This document shows positions 52,926 to 60,833 of a DNA stretch of 64,000 nt, piece by piece. The notes beneath the pieces are model-generated. The model saw only the letters and a list, made by a program, of their open reading frames with translations, searched no databases and was not told where the DNA came from. The position numbers and the translations under genes are program-made. Origin of the DNA: Paenibacillus sp. PL91 (GTDB taxonomy: Bacteria; Bacillota; Bacilli; Paenibacillales; Paenibacillaceae); NCBI RefSeq assembly GCF_012935325.2, contig NZ_JABBYG020000002.1, positions 558,001-622,000 of the forward strand. Reading direction: 5' to 3'. Positions within the stretch are counted from its first letter, which is position 1. The number at the start of each line of letters is the position of its first letter.

Positions 52926-52960
52926 AAATAATTCCTCCTTTATGGTCTTTTCATGTAGAG

Positions 52961-52987
52961 ATAACGCTGCGGAGGAAGGATAGGTTT
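52961..52987 (-). promoter_or_regulatory. ECF-sigma-type promoter of the cupredoxin operon
   Basis: On the minus strand AAACC and CGTTA are 16 bases apart, 36 bases before the start codon. AAC at -35 with CGT at -10 is the usual ECF promoter pattern. The adjacent ECF sigma factor is the natural candidate. Confidence 0.6.
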
Positions 52988-53112
52988 GATAAAAATATAA
53001 ATATTTTTTTGCCGCATTCATCGTTTGCGAGGATATGTAGGCGCTTGCATCTTGCTGTGTTGATAACAAAAGACCTTGATTATCAAGAACTTCACTTTTT
53101 TGAGAAAACTAC

Positions 53113-53150
53113 AAAAAAGAACCCAGATGCGTATGCACCGAGTTCAATTT
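53113..53150 (-). terminator. Terminator of the MDR dehydrogenase gene
   Basis: A GAAC(C)...(G)GTTC outer stem with an inner TGCGTATGCA-type palindrome is followed on the minus strand by six T. Confidence 0.7.
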
Positions 53151-53171
53151 TTTATTAAGCATATGTTGGTG

Positions 53172-54149
53172 TTACCTCGTATTAGATTCCAGCGTGATGA
53201 CTACATTTCCCTTTTTATGTCCTGTTTCAACGTACCTGTGAGCCTCGGCAATCTGTTCCAGCGGATAGCGTCTATCAATGACTGATTTTATGTTTCCCGC
53301 TTCAAAAAGCTCTTTGATAAAGGTTAAATTTTCTTTGCTCTGCTGTAAGCCCGAAGCCGTGAAAACAGCTTTCTTGCCGCCGATTTTTGAAGTCCATAAC
53401 ATTTGAAACATAATGGCTAGCGTAGGGATCGTTAAGAGATAGACCCCTCCTTGCTCCAGCGAGCCTTTACAACGTGAAAATGAGCTTTTGCCTACCGCAT
53501 CGAAAATGATGTCATAGGTTTGGCCGCTTTTGGTAAAGTCAACTTTGGTATAATCAATAACCTTATCGGCTCCAAGCGATTTCACTAATTCTAAGTTCGA
53601 GGCACCGCATACTCCGGTAACTTCTGCCCCGTAGTACTTGGCAAGCTGCACCGCATATGCGCCTACCGATCCAGAAGCGCCATTGATAAGTACTTTTTGT
53701 CCGCTCTGAATTTTCGCCTTATCTCTAAGGAAAGTTAATGCAGTGGTTGCTCCATCACAGACGCCGACAGCTTCTTCATAGCTTGCATTGCCCGGTTTTA
53801 CTACGACCTGTTTATCTTCGGGCAGACACAGGTACTCGGCATGAGCGCCAAAGTGATTTGGACTTATTCCAAGCACCTGATCACCCTTCTTAAATAACTT
53901 CACATCTTTGCCGATAGCTTCAATTTCCCCAGCAAACTCGACGCCTAGCTTAGTATTTCTTGGTTTAGTAAAGCCATAGATGAGTCTAATCATAAACGGG
54001 TCGGCCTTACGAAATGCGCAGTCCGACGGTGTTACGACTGCCGCATAGATCTTAATAAGCACTTCATTGTCCTTTGCTGTAGGTTTTTCAACCTCTTTGA
54101 GCTGGAGAACATCCGGTGATCCGTATTTTGGGCATACAATTGCTTTCAT
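53172..54149 (-). CDS. Zinc-independent MDR-family NAD(P)-dependent dehydrogenase/quinone reductase
   Basis: A 325-residue medium-chain oxidoreductase. The N-terminal GroES-like domain begins MKAIVCPKYGSPDVLQL and contains GVEFAGEIEAIG; the cofactor domain has NGASGSVGAYAVQLAKYYGAEVTGV near residue 150. The structural-zinc cysteine cluster is absent, which fits the quinone oxidoreductase branch. The terminal TGHKKGNVVITLE is typical. GGAGG lies 6 bases before the ATG. The substrate is unknown. Confidence 0.88.
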   Translation of the reverse strand: MKAIVCPKYGSPDVLQLKEVEKPTAKDNEVLIKIYAAVVTPSDCAFRKADPFMIRLIYGFTKPRNTKLGVEFAGEIEAIGKDVKLFKKGDQVLGISPNHFGAHAEYLCLPEDKQVVVKPGNASYEEAVGVCDGATTALTFLRDKAKIQSGQKVLINGASGSVGAYAVQLAKYYGAEVTGVCGASNLELVKSLGADKVIDYTKVDFTKSGQTYDIIFDAVGKSSFSRCKGSLEQGGVYLLTIPTLAIMFQMLWTSKIGGKKAVFTASGLQQSKENLTFIKELFEAGNIKSVIDRRYPLEQIAEAHRYVETGHKKGNVVITLESNTR

Positions 54150-54269
54150 GGGTTTCCTCCAAGCTGCTTTGTACGGGTCCACTCGCTCCGTATACAGGTA
54201 GTATATTTGCAAGCCGATATTATCGTATAGACACTTTGGTGTTGCTTAGAGATATTTCTGTACCCAAAA

Positions 54270-56966
54270 TTACAACAATCCCAGCTCGCGAGCCCGGGCT
54301 ACAGCCTCCGTGCGTCTTTGAACTTGAAGTTTCCCAAAAATTCTGCGGTTGTGCCCTTTAACCGTATCTAGGGCAATGAAGAGTCTATCGCTAATCTCAT
54401 GATTCGAGAGTCCTTGGGCAATAAGCTGCAACACTATTAACTCGCGTTGGCTCAAAGGCTCGATAAGCGGCTGGACAGCCGGTACATAATCATCGCCCCT
54501 CTGCCCTTTAGCTTCAAAAACAGCCTTCAACTTGACTATGTAGTCCTTCATTATCCCGCGAGCAGCCGCATCAGATAATAGTCCAGCCATCGGAATACCT
54601 TCGTCGATAAAGATTCGAATGAATCCGCCGGACTCTGCTAGTGCCAAGGCATCACGTAGCAATTGTATTGCCTTATCCTTTTCGCCATGCTCCTGTAGAG
54701 CGACTGACAGCAGCACCATAATCCTGAGCCGCTCATCCTCCCATCCCTTTGCCTCCATCTGCCGGAGCAGCGGAACGAGAACATCCAGCACAGCCGCTGT
54801 GTCTCCCTTAGCCAGATGTACCCGAGCTTGAACGAGGGGGATTTCGTGTTTCTGAACCAGCTTCGCCGCTGCTGCCAGATGGCCCTGACGAAGCAGTACA
54901 AGCGCTTGGACGGCAGCAATCTCAGACACCCGATGCACAAAATGATGCTGGCGAACGAACTGAGCCGCTTTTGACACAATAGCGGCTGCGCCCCCCAGAT
55001 CACCCTGGGCAAGCTTTAAGCGGGCGAGAATCAGCTCGCAAGCTACCAATCTATCTGTATCTTCTAATTGAATCGCAAGTTGGACGCTCTTTTGGCCGTG
55101 CTGCCCGGCAGCATCCATGTCGTTCCATTCATAACCTATACGAGCCAGGCCAAGATGAGCTTCGCAGACAACTAGCAGCGGCAAATCACCCGCCAATTGC
55201 AGAACACGGCGGTAGCTCTTAGCTGCCATATCGAGCCGATTGTCTGCTTCCTGCATGTTGCCGAGGCCAATAGTAGCCATTATGGTAATAATGAAATGGC
55301 CAATCGCCTCGCTGATCGATATCGCTTCGGTATAGGCTTTTGTAGCCGAGACACGGTCTCCCTGAAGATGGTAGGCATACCCCAGCGTCCAGATAGTTGC
55401 TGTGCGGACAGGCAGGTTGCCTGGGTGCAAATATTCCAGGGCGCGTCGCGACTGGACAAGAATAGTTTCTGCCTCGTGCTGAGTAACAGCCAGCGTTGCG
55501 CGAATAGCAGCAATATGCCCCATAAGGTCATCGGTTTTCTCGTTTGGCTCGGCCCCTTGCAGAGCTGCTTCTGCTGCTTTCAGTTTTTGTTCGACGCCAG
55601 CCATTTGGCTGCCAAACAATAAAACCGAAGCATAGATCACCCACAACGAGGGCCGCTCATCCAGTATCGCGGATGGAAGCGACTCCAGCCAGTTCCGCAC
55701 AGGGGCGACTGCGCCACGAAAGTGCAGGGGCATCCCGTTCCCTTCGATCAGGCGCGCAGCACGTTCAATATCATTAGCGGCAGCCGCATGCTGGAAAGCT
55801 TCTATTTCCAGTCCGTTCTCTTCATACCACCGGCTCGCCCGTACATGTAATTCGGCTGCACTGCTTCCCGCATCCCCTTTAGGCGATTGGGCACTCAGCT
55901 GCAATCGCTGCCGGAGCAAATCTGCAAAAAGATGGTGATAACGGTACCAGCGCCGTTCGTTATCCAATGGGACGATGAAAAGGTTAGCGTGCTCGAGCGC
56001 TAGCAAGGTTTCTTGACCGGTTGAAAAGGCTCCCTGGTGTAAGGAAGATTTGGAAAATACACCTGCGTCCGTCTGTTCCCCTTCTGCTCTGCTAAGAACG
56101 GCATCACAAAGAGGGCCGCACATGCGATCGAGGATAGAAGTGCACAGCAAAAAAGTCTGAACGCTTTCGGGCTGCTGCTGCAACACTTCTTCAATCAAAT
56201 AATCGAGCACAAAATGATGGCTGCCAGTGAAGGACTTGATAAAACTTGTGGTGTCCTTAAGTCCCTTCATGGAGATCGCGGCTAATTGCAAGCCTGCAAT
56301 CCAGCCTTCTGTGCGGGCTTCAAGCAGGGCGATGTCTTCGGTTAAAAGGTTTAGACCCATCATCTGGTTTAGAAATCCGGCTGCTTCAGAATGAGTGAAA
56401 CGCAAGTCTGCGACACGCAGCTCAGTCAGTTGGTCCCGGACGCGCAACCGAGCAAGAGGTAGATGTGGATCCTCACGGCTTATGATGACCATATGCATCT
56501 GCGGCGGCATATGCTCGATAATTAAGCTTAGCGCTTTCTCAACCGGCTTGGCGTCTATGACGTGATAATCGTCAAGGACAAGGATAAAATGGTCAGGAAT
56601 AGCTGTGAGTTGATTGATCAGAGTAGTTAGAATGGATTCAATCGGCGGGCCATGGGGGGAATGGAGCATGCCAAATACGCTCTCTCCAATATTCGCAGCA
56701 ATCTTTTGCAATGCTGCGATAAGGTAAGACAGAAAGCGTATTGGGTCATTATCCCCTTCGTCGAGCGATAGCCAAGCGAACGGTCGTTCACAACCGACGA
56801 GCCATTCGCTGACCAGCGTTGTTTTACCGTAGCCGGCGGAGGCAGATATAAGGGTCAGTCTACGGCTCAAACCTTCGTTCAACCGCTCAAAAAGTCGAGG
56901 GCGAAATACCGCATTAGGCCGAGGCGGGGGAATATATAGTTTAGTTGATATAATTGGCGTAGACAT
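54270..56966 (-). CDS. MalT-like (LAL-type) LuxR-family transcriptional regulator
   Basis: An 898-residue STAND ATPase regulator. The P-loop SASAGYGKTT is at 41-50, the Walker B-like FILVLDDYHVID near 127-138, helical winged and TPR-like repeats span about 350-800, and a C-terminal LuxR helix-turn-helix (about 833-895) contains LSQRELIVLQLIAQGLSNHEISDRL. Proteins of this type are triggered by small ligands. The neighbouring MDR dehydrogenase gene (120 bases downstream, same strand) is a possible target. The gene is intact, of normal family length. Confidence 0.92.
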   Translation of the reverse strand: MSTPIISTKLYIPPPRPNAVFRPRLFERLNEGLSRRLTLISASAGYGKTTLVSEWLVGCERPFAWLSLDEGDNDPIRFLSYLIAALQKIAANIGESVFGMLHSPHGPPIESILTTLINQLTAIPDHFILVLDDYHVIDAKPVEKALSLIIEHMPPQMHMVIISREDPHLPLARLRVRDQLTELRVADLRFTHSEAAGFLNQMMGLNLLTEDIALLEARTEGWIAGLQLAAISMKGLKDTTSFIKSFTGSHHFVLDYLIEEVLQQQPESVQTFLLCTSILDRMCGPLCDAVLSRAEGEQTDAGVFSKSSLHQGAFSTGQETLLALEHANLFIVPLDNERRWYRYHHLFADLLRQRLQLSAQSPKGDAGSSAAELHVRASRWYEENGLEIEAFQHAAAANDIERAARLIEGNGMPLHFRGAVAPVRNWLESLPSAILDERPSLWVIYASVLLFGSQMAGVEQKLKAAEAALQGAEPNEKTDDLMGHIAAIRATLAVTQHEAETILVQSRRALEYLHPGNLPVRTATIWTLGYAYHLQGDRVSATKAYTEAISISEAIGHFIITIMATIGLGNMQEADNRLDMAAKSYRRVLQLAGDLPLLVVCEAHLGLARIGYEWNDMDAAGQHGQKSVQLAIQLEDTDRLVACELILARLKLAQGDLGGAAAIVSKAAQFVRQHHFVHRVSEIAAVQALVLLRQGHLAAAAKLVQKHEIPLVQARVHLAKGDTAAVLDVLVPLLRQMEAKGWEDERLRIMVLLSVALQEHGEKDKAIQLLRDALALAESGGFIRIFIDEGIPMAGLLSDAAARGIMKDYIVKLKAVFEAKGQRGDDYVPAVQPLIEPLSQRELIVLQLIAQGLSNHEISDRLFIALDTVKGHNRRIFGKLQVQRRTEAVARARELGLL

Positions 56967-57050
56967 AGATCAATTATAATAACGATAGCTTAAAGCCGTC
57001 AATAACAGCTTCTACACGCGTTAGGCGGGGTCAAACCGCCCGTGGAGGTC

Positions 57051-57551
57051 TTATTTGAGAATATTCGTCATGAATTCGATCACCGAGTAGGATACGACCT
57101 GCCGATCACGGTAAATGGAGCTAATTGCATCCTGCTTCGTACTCAGGATTCCCTTTTGTAAAATCACTGAACGGAACCCTCTCTCCACCGCGCCGTTTAA
57201 AGTAAACGTAACGCATTGTTCAGCGGCAAAGCCAGATACTACAACCAATTCAACACCTTGATCTCGAAGGATCTGTTCCAAATCCGTTTTCCAAAATGCA
57301 TTCGAAAACTCTTTCTCAAGCACAATATCCTTTGGTCCAATGGACACTTGAGAAATTATTTTTCTAGCCTCCGGATCACTCTCATCATTTGCACCTTCCA
57401 TGTCCTGTATGTGAATAACGGTTTGCTCTGCTGCCCTCAATAAACCTGAAACATGATTAATATACTCACAAGCGGATTCCAATTGATGTTTGTCCGCTAA
57501 CTCATTCATGAATATATTTTGCATGTCCACAATTAGTAAGCCGATTTTCAT
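57051..57551 (-). CDS. Isochorismatase-family cysteine hydrolase
   Basis: A 166-residue hydrolase with the Asp-Lys-Cys triad of the family: Asp in LLIVDMQN (position 9), Lys in LEKEFSNAFW (near 85), Cys in FAAEQCVTFT (near 119). The FAAEQCV/cis-peptide region is well preserved. Relatives act on nicotinamide, carbamoyl sarcosine, isochorismate or other amides; the substrate is not known. GGGAAGGGG lies 5 bases before the ATG. Confidence 0.88.
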   Translation of the reverse strand: MKIGLLIVDMQNIFMNELADKHQLESACEYINHVSGLLRAAEQTVIHIQDMEGANDESDPEARKIISQVSIGPKDIVLEKEFSNAFWKTDLEQILRDQGVELVVVSGFAAEQCVTFTLNGAVERGFRSVILQKGILSTKQDAISSIYRDRQVVSYSVIEFMTNILK

Positions 57552-57650
57552 AGCTATCCCCTTCCCGGAATTATGTTTCAATGTAGATCAAAACATGTCT
57601 GGATTCATAAGTAGATTATAGATGAAGTTTATCTAACTAATCTCTAGCAT

Positions 57651-57668
57651 GTTTAATTATAATTAAAC
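57651..57668. promoter_or_regulatory. Perfect 18-base palindrome upstream of the isochorismatase-like gene
   Basis: GTTTAATTATAATTAAAC lies ~100 bases before the start, upstream of a TATAAT at 57615-57620 (minus strand). It may be an operator for a TetR/MarR-type repressor; none is adjacent. Confidence 0.35.
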
Positions 57669-58030
57669 AATACCAATCGATAATTAACAAGCTTAGTGGG
57701 CCTCGATCTGCGTTGTCAGGTTTCCCTCAGCGCCACCGATCTCCGCGTCTCTTCATTCTGGCAGCTCCTCTCGGTTGGAAGTGAAGCAATCATACCCCAG
57801 TGCCATTCTTTAATTGTACTTTTTTAAGAACAGAAACCGTATATTAAGCCTCTCCTTTTATTTAAACTCGACCATTTCATTACTGGAATGGCAAACTACA
57901 TCCTTATATCAACAAAACAAATTTTCAAAAAATGTTGTTCCCAATAAAGAACAATGTTACTATTAATGACTGTGAGACAAGCTCGATTTAACGACTAGCT
58001 AGTTTTCACGATTTAAAAATAATAATTAGA
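57669..58030. other. Intergenic stretch with no supported gene
   Basis: Within the 493-base gap, 57669-58030 is AT-rich except for a GC-richer patch at about 57700-57800. I see no ribosome site with a usable frame and no strong terminator. The patch could be a decayed gene. Confidence 0.4.
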
Positions 58031-58044
58031 ATGGACACGTGTAT

Positions 58045-58845
58045 ATGAATTCAAAATTAGGTATGCAAATTATTGGAACTGCAAAGCAGCGGATTAAGGA
58101 ACACCAATCTTCAAATCATCCAATTTTAAAACTGTTAGTGCCGGCTTTATATGTTTTGTGGAATACAATGGTGACCACGAATCGCATATTTGTCGATAGA
58201 AACTTTCGATCCATCTTTCTTATGCGGTTGCTAAACGCTAAAAATGTTCACCAAACGACTTCCCTCACCTACTTGGATCGTTACCCAACCATTTTTTCAG
58301 CTTGCAGCGACTATTTCGATGGTAAACAAGATTTAAAAATACTTTCATACGGCTGCTCCACAGGCGAAGAGGTTTTAACGCTTCGTCGGTATTTCCCAAA
58401 TGCTCAAATCATTGGTGCAGACATCAACAAACAAAGCTTAGATATATGCAGAAAACTCCCCGTAGACGAGAAAATTAACTTTATATATTCATCACTTAAT
58501 GAAATCCGCAAGCAAGGTCCATTCGATGTCATTTTCTGTATGGCTGTCTTGCAGCGGAAGCCGCATGACACAGAAGCAAAAGGAATCACGAGCCTTAAAA
58601 AAATTTATCCTTTTGAAAAATTTGAATTACAAATTATCGAGTTCGATGAGCTAATTAATCCACAAGGACTACTAGTTGTTCACTTTACGCAATATTCAAT
58701 CTGGGATACTCAAATCGCATCTAAATACGAGGCGCTAGGCGATCATAACCAAGATGATTATTTATCCCCTGTCTTTGATAAAAATAGTGATTTGATAATA
58801 GATCCGCCCACTCAAAATACCATTTTTATTAAGTCGCGTAAGTAA
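58045..58845 (+). CDS. Class I SAM-dependent methyltransferase (CheR-like)
   Basis: A 266-residue protein. A helical N-terminal region (1-90) precedes a methyltransferase core with motif I in KILSYGCSTGEEVLTLRRYF (near 100-118), motif II at IIGADINKQSLDICRK, and a post-core QGPFDVIFCMAVLQRK. The CSTGEE loop is typical of CheR and related enzymes, though the CheR N-domain is not obvious. Target unknown. The ribosome site is weak (GGAC). The gene is AT-richer than its neighbours and lies 180 bases upstream of a tiny secreted peptide gene. Confidence 0.75.
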   Translation: MNSKLGMQIIGTAKQRIKEHQSSNHPILKLLVPALYVLWNTMVTTNRIFVDRNFRSIFLMRLLNAKNVHQTTSLTYLDRYPTIFSACSDYFDGKQDLKILSYGCSTGEEVLTLRRYFPNAQIIGADINKQSLDICRKLPVDEKINFIYSSLNEIRKQGPFDVIFCMAVLQRKPHDTEAKGITSLKKIYPFEKFELQIIEFDELINPQGLLVVHFTQYSIWDTQIASKYEALGDHNQDDYLSPVFDKNSDLIIDPPTQNTIFIKSRK

Positions 58846-59024
58846 AGCTATGATTCAATTTATCGGGTATAGGTAATTTCTACCACATAAAAAAGAAACC
58901 TCAATAATTTGAGGGTATAAAGTATTGGTCTATTTAGCACTAGTAAAATATTACCATTCTCTGTTAAAATATGTCTTTCAAAGATTTTCGCTTAATAAAC
59001 ACACCATAAAGGAGACAAATATTG

Positions 59025-59165
59025 ATGAGAAAATTAAGATTAGGTTTTATTACTGGTTTTTTAGTAGTCTGTATGTTACTAACATTTTCGGGAGCAACCA
59101 GTGCAAGTGCATATCCAGGTCCAGTGATTTATGGGGAAGATTGGCCTGAAAGAGGTTGGTGCTAA
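59025..59165 (+). CDS. Small secreted peptide (46 aa precursor)
   Basis: A 46-residue precursor with a textbook signal peptide: basic MRKLRLG, hydrophobic core FITGFLVVCMLLTFSGA, then TSASA as a type I cleavage site. The predicted mature peptide is YPGPVIYGEDWPERGWC, 17 residues ending in the only mature cysteine. AAGGAGAC lies 10 bases before the ATG and a terminator follows ~68 bases after the stop. It is not recognised. It could be a signalling peptide, a short bacteriocin or a modified peptide; none is shown. A different overlapping frame is open here but lacks a ribosome site. Confidence 0.7.
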   Translation: MRKLRLGFITGFLVVCMLLTFSGATSASAYPGPVIYGEDWPERGWC

Positions 59166-59230
59166 AATTTAGCCCAAAGATGGTTGTGATTTCTTTGGAT
59201 AATTCTAATTTCTAAATTCTAAAATAATAA

Positions 59231-59271
59231 AAAAAACGAGCCTCTAGAATCGAATCTAAGGCTCGTTTTGC
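59231..59271 (+). terminator. Terminator after the secreted-peptide gene
   Basis: AAAACGAGCCT...AGGCTCGTTTT stem with an inner TAGA/TCTA pair, closely related in sequence to the hairpin at 6012-6051. Confidence 0.8.
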
Positions 59272-59360
59272 ATGTAGGGAGACATATTTCAATGCGTGGT
59301 TATGTAAGACTGCATGTTTTGTATTCCGATAAGAGGTTTGATATTCCAGAAATAATTAGA

Positions 59361-59393
59361 TAACGGAGCCCGCAAAACCGCGCAGCTCCGTTA
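59361..59393. terminator. Hairpin in the 350-base gap before the 171-aa gene
   Basis: TAACGGAGC pairs perfectly with GCTCCGTTA over 15 bases; no T-run. Role unclear. The rest of 59166-59515 holds only the two flanking terminators. Confidence 0.4.
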
Positions 59394-59461
59394 TTGTTGT
59401 TTCAGGACTCATTAGAATTTGAAGACCGGCGTTAAAGTCGATTTGTTGCAGAATTCGATCC

Positions 59462-59503
59462 AAAAAAGGATCAGCGCCTTGATTCAGGGCGCGTGTTCCT
59501 TTC
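59462..59503 (-). terminator. Terminator of the 171-aa hypothetical gene
   Basis: AAAGGA(a)CA(c)GCGCC...GGCGC stem followed on the minus strand by six T, 13 bases after the stop. Confidence 0.75.
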
Positions 59504-59515
59504 TATCACTGCTGA

Positions 59516-60031
59516 TTATTCTTTTTCATAGATATCGGTAATAAAAAGTGTATCGTCATCCCTGATATAGATGGCCTTTTTAGTGGCAGCCGCAGAAACA
59601 TTGCCTGGAATGACATTAGCATCTTCAAACGGATCAGGCGGATTTATCGGATCTGGCGGATTTGACGGATATTTGTAATAATAATATTGATCCTTCGAAT
59701 CATTGTACCAGAAAGAATAGACGCATTTATCAACAGCTCCAACGTTTTCATTAAATTCCATATGATGTTTGAGGAAATACTCTTTATCGCTGCAATCAGG
59801 TATGTCGCATCCTGCACCGTGCTGTCCCGATGTGAGATTAATGCTTGGCAAGTTAGAGGAGGCGTATGGTTCGATCTCCATCTTGTCTTGATCGCATTCT
59901 TTGTTTACAAATTCGAACTTCCTACCGGTTTGATTTACAACAATTAACAGTTTTTTCTCCAAGAATCCTACCTCCGAATCGATTGGTTTTTCATGCAAAC
60001 CTGTAGCAAGCAGACCCGTAAGATGAACCAC
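59516..60031 (-). CDS. Hypothetical protein (171 aa)
   Basis: I do not recognise this protein. It has no signal peptide or membrane helix. The middle has four cysteines (NKECDQD, GAGCDIPDCSD, VDKCVYSF), then a tyrosine run (QYYYYKYP), a repeated proline motif NPPDPINPPDPF, and an acidic beta-rich end. It looks like a small surface or structural protein, or a ligand-binding domain. The best start is GTG at 60031 because AAGGAGG lies 2 bases before it, an unusually tight spacing; no ATG is available within the first ~50 residues. Confidence 0.5.
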   Translation of the reverse strand: MVHLTGLLATGLHEKPIDSEVGFLEKKLLIVVNQTGRKFEFVNKECDQDKMEIEPYASSNLPSINLTSGQHGAGCDIPDCSDKEYFLKHHMEFNENVGAVDKCVYSFWYNDSKDQYYYYKYPSNPPDPINPPDPFEDANVIPGNVSAAATKKAIYIRDDDTLFITDIYEKE

Positions 60032-60143
60032 TACCTCCTTTTTCCTCTACTATGTACTGCATTATTATTTTATCAATAGCCCCCGAACTTTTTCTTAATG
60101 AAATCTTAACGGGCTGGTACCTTTAGCGGAGAGAGGTCGAGAC

Positions 60144-60833
60144 ATGAGTAAAGTTCTAATTGTCGATGACGAGCCTGACATTCGTGCGCTGATCCGCATT
60201 CACATGGAGCGGGCAGGATTGCAAATCATCGAGGCCGAGTCAGGGCGACAGGCGATCGAGCAGATGCAGAAGCATCCCATTGAATTAATGATTTTGGATA
60301 TCATGATGGACGACGGAAATGGCTTCGAGGTCCTTCGCTATTTGGGTCAAAACCGTTCAAATACGCTCGTTATCGCGCTTAGCGCCAGAAGAGAAGTACA
60401 GGATAAAGTGGATACGCTCGGCTTGGGAGCGGACGATTATGTCACGAAGCCGTTTAGTCCGATGGAACTCCTCGCGCGGGTACAAGCTCAATTAAGGAGG
60501 CATCGTTCCCATACGCCACATCAATCCGAGGTCATACGATTAAACAACCTGGTGCTCGAAGTAGACGATTTGGTTCTGCAAAATGGCGAGCAACGGCACT
60601 TTTTAACCCCATATGAATGTGAGCTGCTGCAATTGTTTATGAAAAATCCCGATCGCGTGCTGACCAGAAGATACATCTACCAGCATGTCTGGAAGCACGA
60701 GAATTACGATGACAACAACTTGAGCGTTTTTATTAACCGGCTCCGCGCTATGCTGGATGACGCTCCCGATTCTCTGCGCCATATTCATACTGTTCGAGGC
60801 ATCGGATATCGATTTTCAGGAGATGGTTTATGA
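60144..60833 (+). CDS. OmpR/PhoB-family response regulator
   Basis: A 229-residue regulator. The receiver domain has the acidic pair Asp-8/Asp-9, phospho-acceptor Asp-52 in LMILDIMMDDG and Lys-102 in DDYVTKPFSP. The C-terminal winged helix (about 130-228) contains LTPYECELLQLFMKNPDRVLTRRYIYQHVW and HTVRGIGYRF. AGAGAGG lies 7 bases before the ATG. Its stop overlaps the start of the sensor kinase gene by 4 bases, so the two are partners. Targets are not evident; no transporter genes are adjacent. Confidence 0.95.
   Translation: MSKVLIVDDEPDIRALIRIHMERAGLQIIEAESGRQAIEQMQKHPIELMILDIMMDDGNGFEVLRYLGQNRSNTLVIALSARREVQDKVDTLGLGADDYVTKPFSPMELLARVQAQLRRHRSHTPHQSEVIRLNNLVLEVDDLVLQNGEQRHFLTPYECELLQLFMKNPDRVLTRRYIYQHVWKHENYDDNNLSVFINRLRAMLDDAPDSLRHIHTVRGIGYRFSGDGL

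Noticed and set aside
58925..59149. Alternative frame overlapping the secreted-peptide gene
   Set aside because: It lacks a ribosome site and signal features, whereas the other frame has AAGGAGAC and a textbook signal peptide.
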